DNA of 64,000 nt from Zygnema cylindricum (lineage: Eukaryota > Streptophyta > Zygnematophyceae > Zygnematales > Zygnemataceae). This document shows positions 62,438-64,000 of the stretch, piece by piece (the stretch's first letter is position 1; every line of letters begins with the position of its first letter). The notes under the pieces are model-generated. The model did no database searches and was not told where the DNA came from. It saw only the letters and a list, made by a program, of their open reading frames with translations. The stretch covers positions 18,512 to 82,511 of the forward strand of contig JBBHKE010000145.1 of NCBI GenBank assembly GCA_037447655.1, read 5' to 3'. A program made the translations under genes and the position numbers.

Positions 62438-63684
62438 TTAAAGAGCACAATCAAGAAATTCCTTGTTGTATAGATCAAAACCAAGTGGGCAACCTAACAC
62501 ACGAATTCCTTCGGATGGAGGAGTCTGAATACCAGGAGAGGGAGTGAAAGAAGAAGGAAAAGAACGGGGAGACCAATTAACATACTTAGTGGGTTGGACA
62601 GAAAGATTGAGTTCGACCAAACGATCTTTGGAAAAGGTATAGGCCGGTAAAACTTGGTCCAAAGGACCAATAATGTATGTGTCGTCCGCAACTGAAGGGA
62701 AGAGGCAAGATGGAAAAGCGGCTGTGGAAGCTCAGAGGGCCCGTTAATGAGCAAGGGCAAACAAAGGGCCCCTAAGAGGATCGCCCTGACGAGTGCCAGT
62801 TGGGAAGAAAGGGGGACCAAATCACCATAAGTGGAAAAAGAGAGGTTGCTACTCAAAGAATAAAAGGCCCTCACAAAAGGAAATATTTGGACAATTGGAG
62901 AAGGTGCAACCATAAGCTTTAACAAAATGGCATAACAATCCACTGTATTGAAAGCATTAGAAACATCAACTTGAAGGACTAAATAATCCGGATAGGCATC
63001 CAACAACGCTTGAATCCCGTGGACCGCAGCTTCGCAACCTCCTCGGGTTGCCACTCCAAACTGATGAGGAGAGAAATAATCATAGAAAGCGGGCTGGAGC
63101 TGGATATAGATGGCACGAGCCACCAATCGGTACAACACCTTGCTCACGGCAATAGGACGGATTCCCCTATTGGGTTTTGTGACAGCTATAAGGCGGGAGG
63201 CATTGAGGAGATCACAAATACGAGAGGGGCAAACTCGAAAAAACATATCAAAACCACGGGCACCTGATTCCAAAGTCAAAACATCGCGAAATAACTTATA
63301 AACTGTGCTCGATGGACCCCTTGTTGAAAGATGTGGAGAAGTCGTAAGGGCTTTAATAAAAGCGTCTCGATCTAGGATAAAACACTGTGATGGCTCAAAG
63401 GTGCTAATAGAGGGGGATTGAGGGGTGGGAGCCGGTGGATGGAGAGCTCGAAGAATCTCGATAGTCTGAGTAGACCGAGGAGCAAGATTAAACAGCTGGA
63501 GGGCTCAAACCGCTCGAGAGAGCTCACCAACTCGGCCCAAATGAACCGGACAACGATAAGAGGATGGTACATCTGAAGTCCTAGATCTTCCACGTGGTGT
63601 GAAAGAAGCACTCACAACTCGATCCTCGTGCTCGGCGTGAAGGGCTTTCCAATCACCTCGAAGGAATCGTCGGCATCGAGCCAT
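62438..63684 (-). pseudogene. LINE-type reverse transcriptase
   Basis: From Met at 63684 (MARCRRFLRGDWKALHAEHE) the frame runs to a TGA at 63505 (probably CGA originally) and on without interruption: RDAFIKALTTSPHLSTRGPS, LIAVTKPNRGIRPIAVSKVL, FGVATRGGCEAAVHGIQALL and VLQVDVSNAFNTVDCYAILL (motif A with catalytic Asp). Near 62825 a one-base shift moves to the frame with TGTRQGDPLRGPLF (motif B) and VADDTYIIGPLDQVL (motif C, usual Y-A-D-D). ORF 62662-62438 continues with LVELNLSVQPTKYVNW. Catalytic residues survive but the frame does not. Confidence 0.82.
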
Positions 63685-63738
63685 AGTTTCTCGGGCCCCG
63701 CTACCACCTCCACGCCGTGGAAAGACTAGAACCCAAAT

Positions 63739-63887
63739 AAAAAACATGAAAAGGAGGTACCAAGGTCCAACATCCGTGGGATCGGAACAAATATAGGTCA
63801 AAGGGAGGTGGAGAAAAACATGAAAAGGAGGTACCAAGGTCCAACATCCGTGGGATCGGAACAAATATAGGTCAAAGGGAGGTGGAG
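63739..63887. repeat. 74-bp direct tandem duplication
   Basis: The block starting AAAACATGAAAAGGAGGTAC and ending AGGTCAAAGGGAGGTGGAG occurs twice with no mismatch that I can see, period 74 bases. Upstream (5') of the LINE frame. Confidence 0.92.
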
Positions 63888-64000
63888 GGCGTCCTGTACT
63901 ATAATCCACACAACCATATAGATCCGCGTGTATAATCGTGGACAGGGGGATCCCAAATCATACGCTCCAAGCACGTCTAATTCGCGTACAAACGCCCAAT

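Larger units (their letters stand above)
60980..63700 (-). mobile_element. LINE-like non-LTR retrotransposon relic
   Basis: The minus strand holds a reverse transcriptase without LTRs, protease or RNase H, followed by a C-terminal domain with an endonuclease-like motif. It is interrupted by one TGA (63505), a frameshift near 62825 and several stops. Neither a poly(A) tail nor a target duplication was found, and the 5' end is not defined. Not copia or gypsy: the RT motifs (RPIAVS, GGCEAAVH, DVSNAFN, GTRQGDPL, ADDT) are of the LINE type. Confidence 0.75.

Overview
The window is eukaryotic nuclear DNA, most likely from a streptophyte (green plant lineage), and the mix of features points to a charophyte alga or early land plant rather than a seed plant. 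The reasons are plant-style GT-AG introns, a 24-residue plant-type LRR encoded in single 72-base exons, hydroxyproline-rich cell-wall modules, Ty1/copia and Ty3/gypsy relics, and a primer site that matches the anticodon arm of the plant initiator tRNA-Met as I recall it. The species assignment is inference. There are no operons, CRISPR arrays or bacterial features.

Layout. 1-4151 (minus): gag-protease part of a decayed Ty3/gypsy-like element that runs off the left edge. About 5.3-11.2 kb (minus): copia element A. 11.2-13.4 kb: two pieces, in opposite orientations, of a broken paralogue of a secreted proline-rich gene. 13380-19851 (plus): copia element B, with both 1.05-kb LTRs. 20.9-21.9 kb: very old copia gag-protease remnant. 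22005-24895 (plus): element D, a deletion derivative that keeps gag. 26829-27949 (minus): the best intact host gene, a three-exon secreted proline-rich protein of 269 residues. 28.5-31.3 kb: TATCG-rich repeat, 88-bp minisatellite, copia RT fragment and MITE-like repeats. 31504-48308 (plus): exons of a receptor-like gene with signal peptide, LRR N-cap, LRR exons, a Cys-rich EGF-like exon and a proline-rich exon. It is interrupted by a nested pair of MITEs, by full-length copia element C (35957-42083, perfect 5-bp target duplication) and by a possible solo LTR. 48717-57338 (mostly minus): composite copia element E with several LTRs and an uninterrupted 617-residue gag-protease ORF. 57.4-60.5 kb: a diverged LTR and repeats. 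60.98-63.7 kb (minus): LINE-like reverse transcriptase relic with an endonuclease-like C-terminal part.

How the parts relate. Two copia groups are present. Group 1 (A, B, D) has roughly 1-kb LTRs beginning TGTTGAAA or TGTAGAAA, a primer site complementary to the middle of initiator tRNA-Met, a hairpin with variable stem and constant loop, and an antisense tRNA-like block 200-300 bases into the LTR. Group 2 (C, E) has roughly 450-475-bp LTRs beginning TGTTAGG and the ordinary primer site TGGTATCNGAGC. Nearly every element carries nonsense codons. The host content is therefore one apparently intact secreted gene, its scattered paralogue, and one large decaying or unusually spliced receptor-like gene used as an insertion site.

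All calls come from reading translated frames, splice phases and repeat ends by eye. No alignment or database search was run. Coordinates of LTR ends with TG...CA and matching flanks are good to a base or two; other element edges are approximate.
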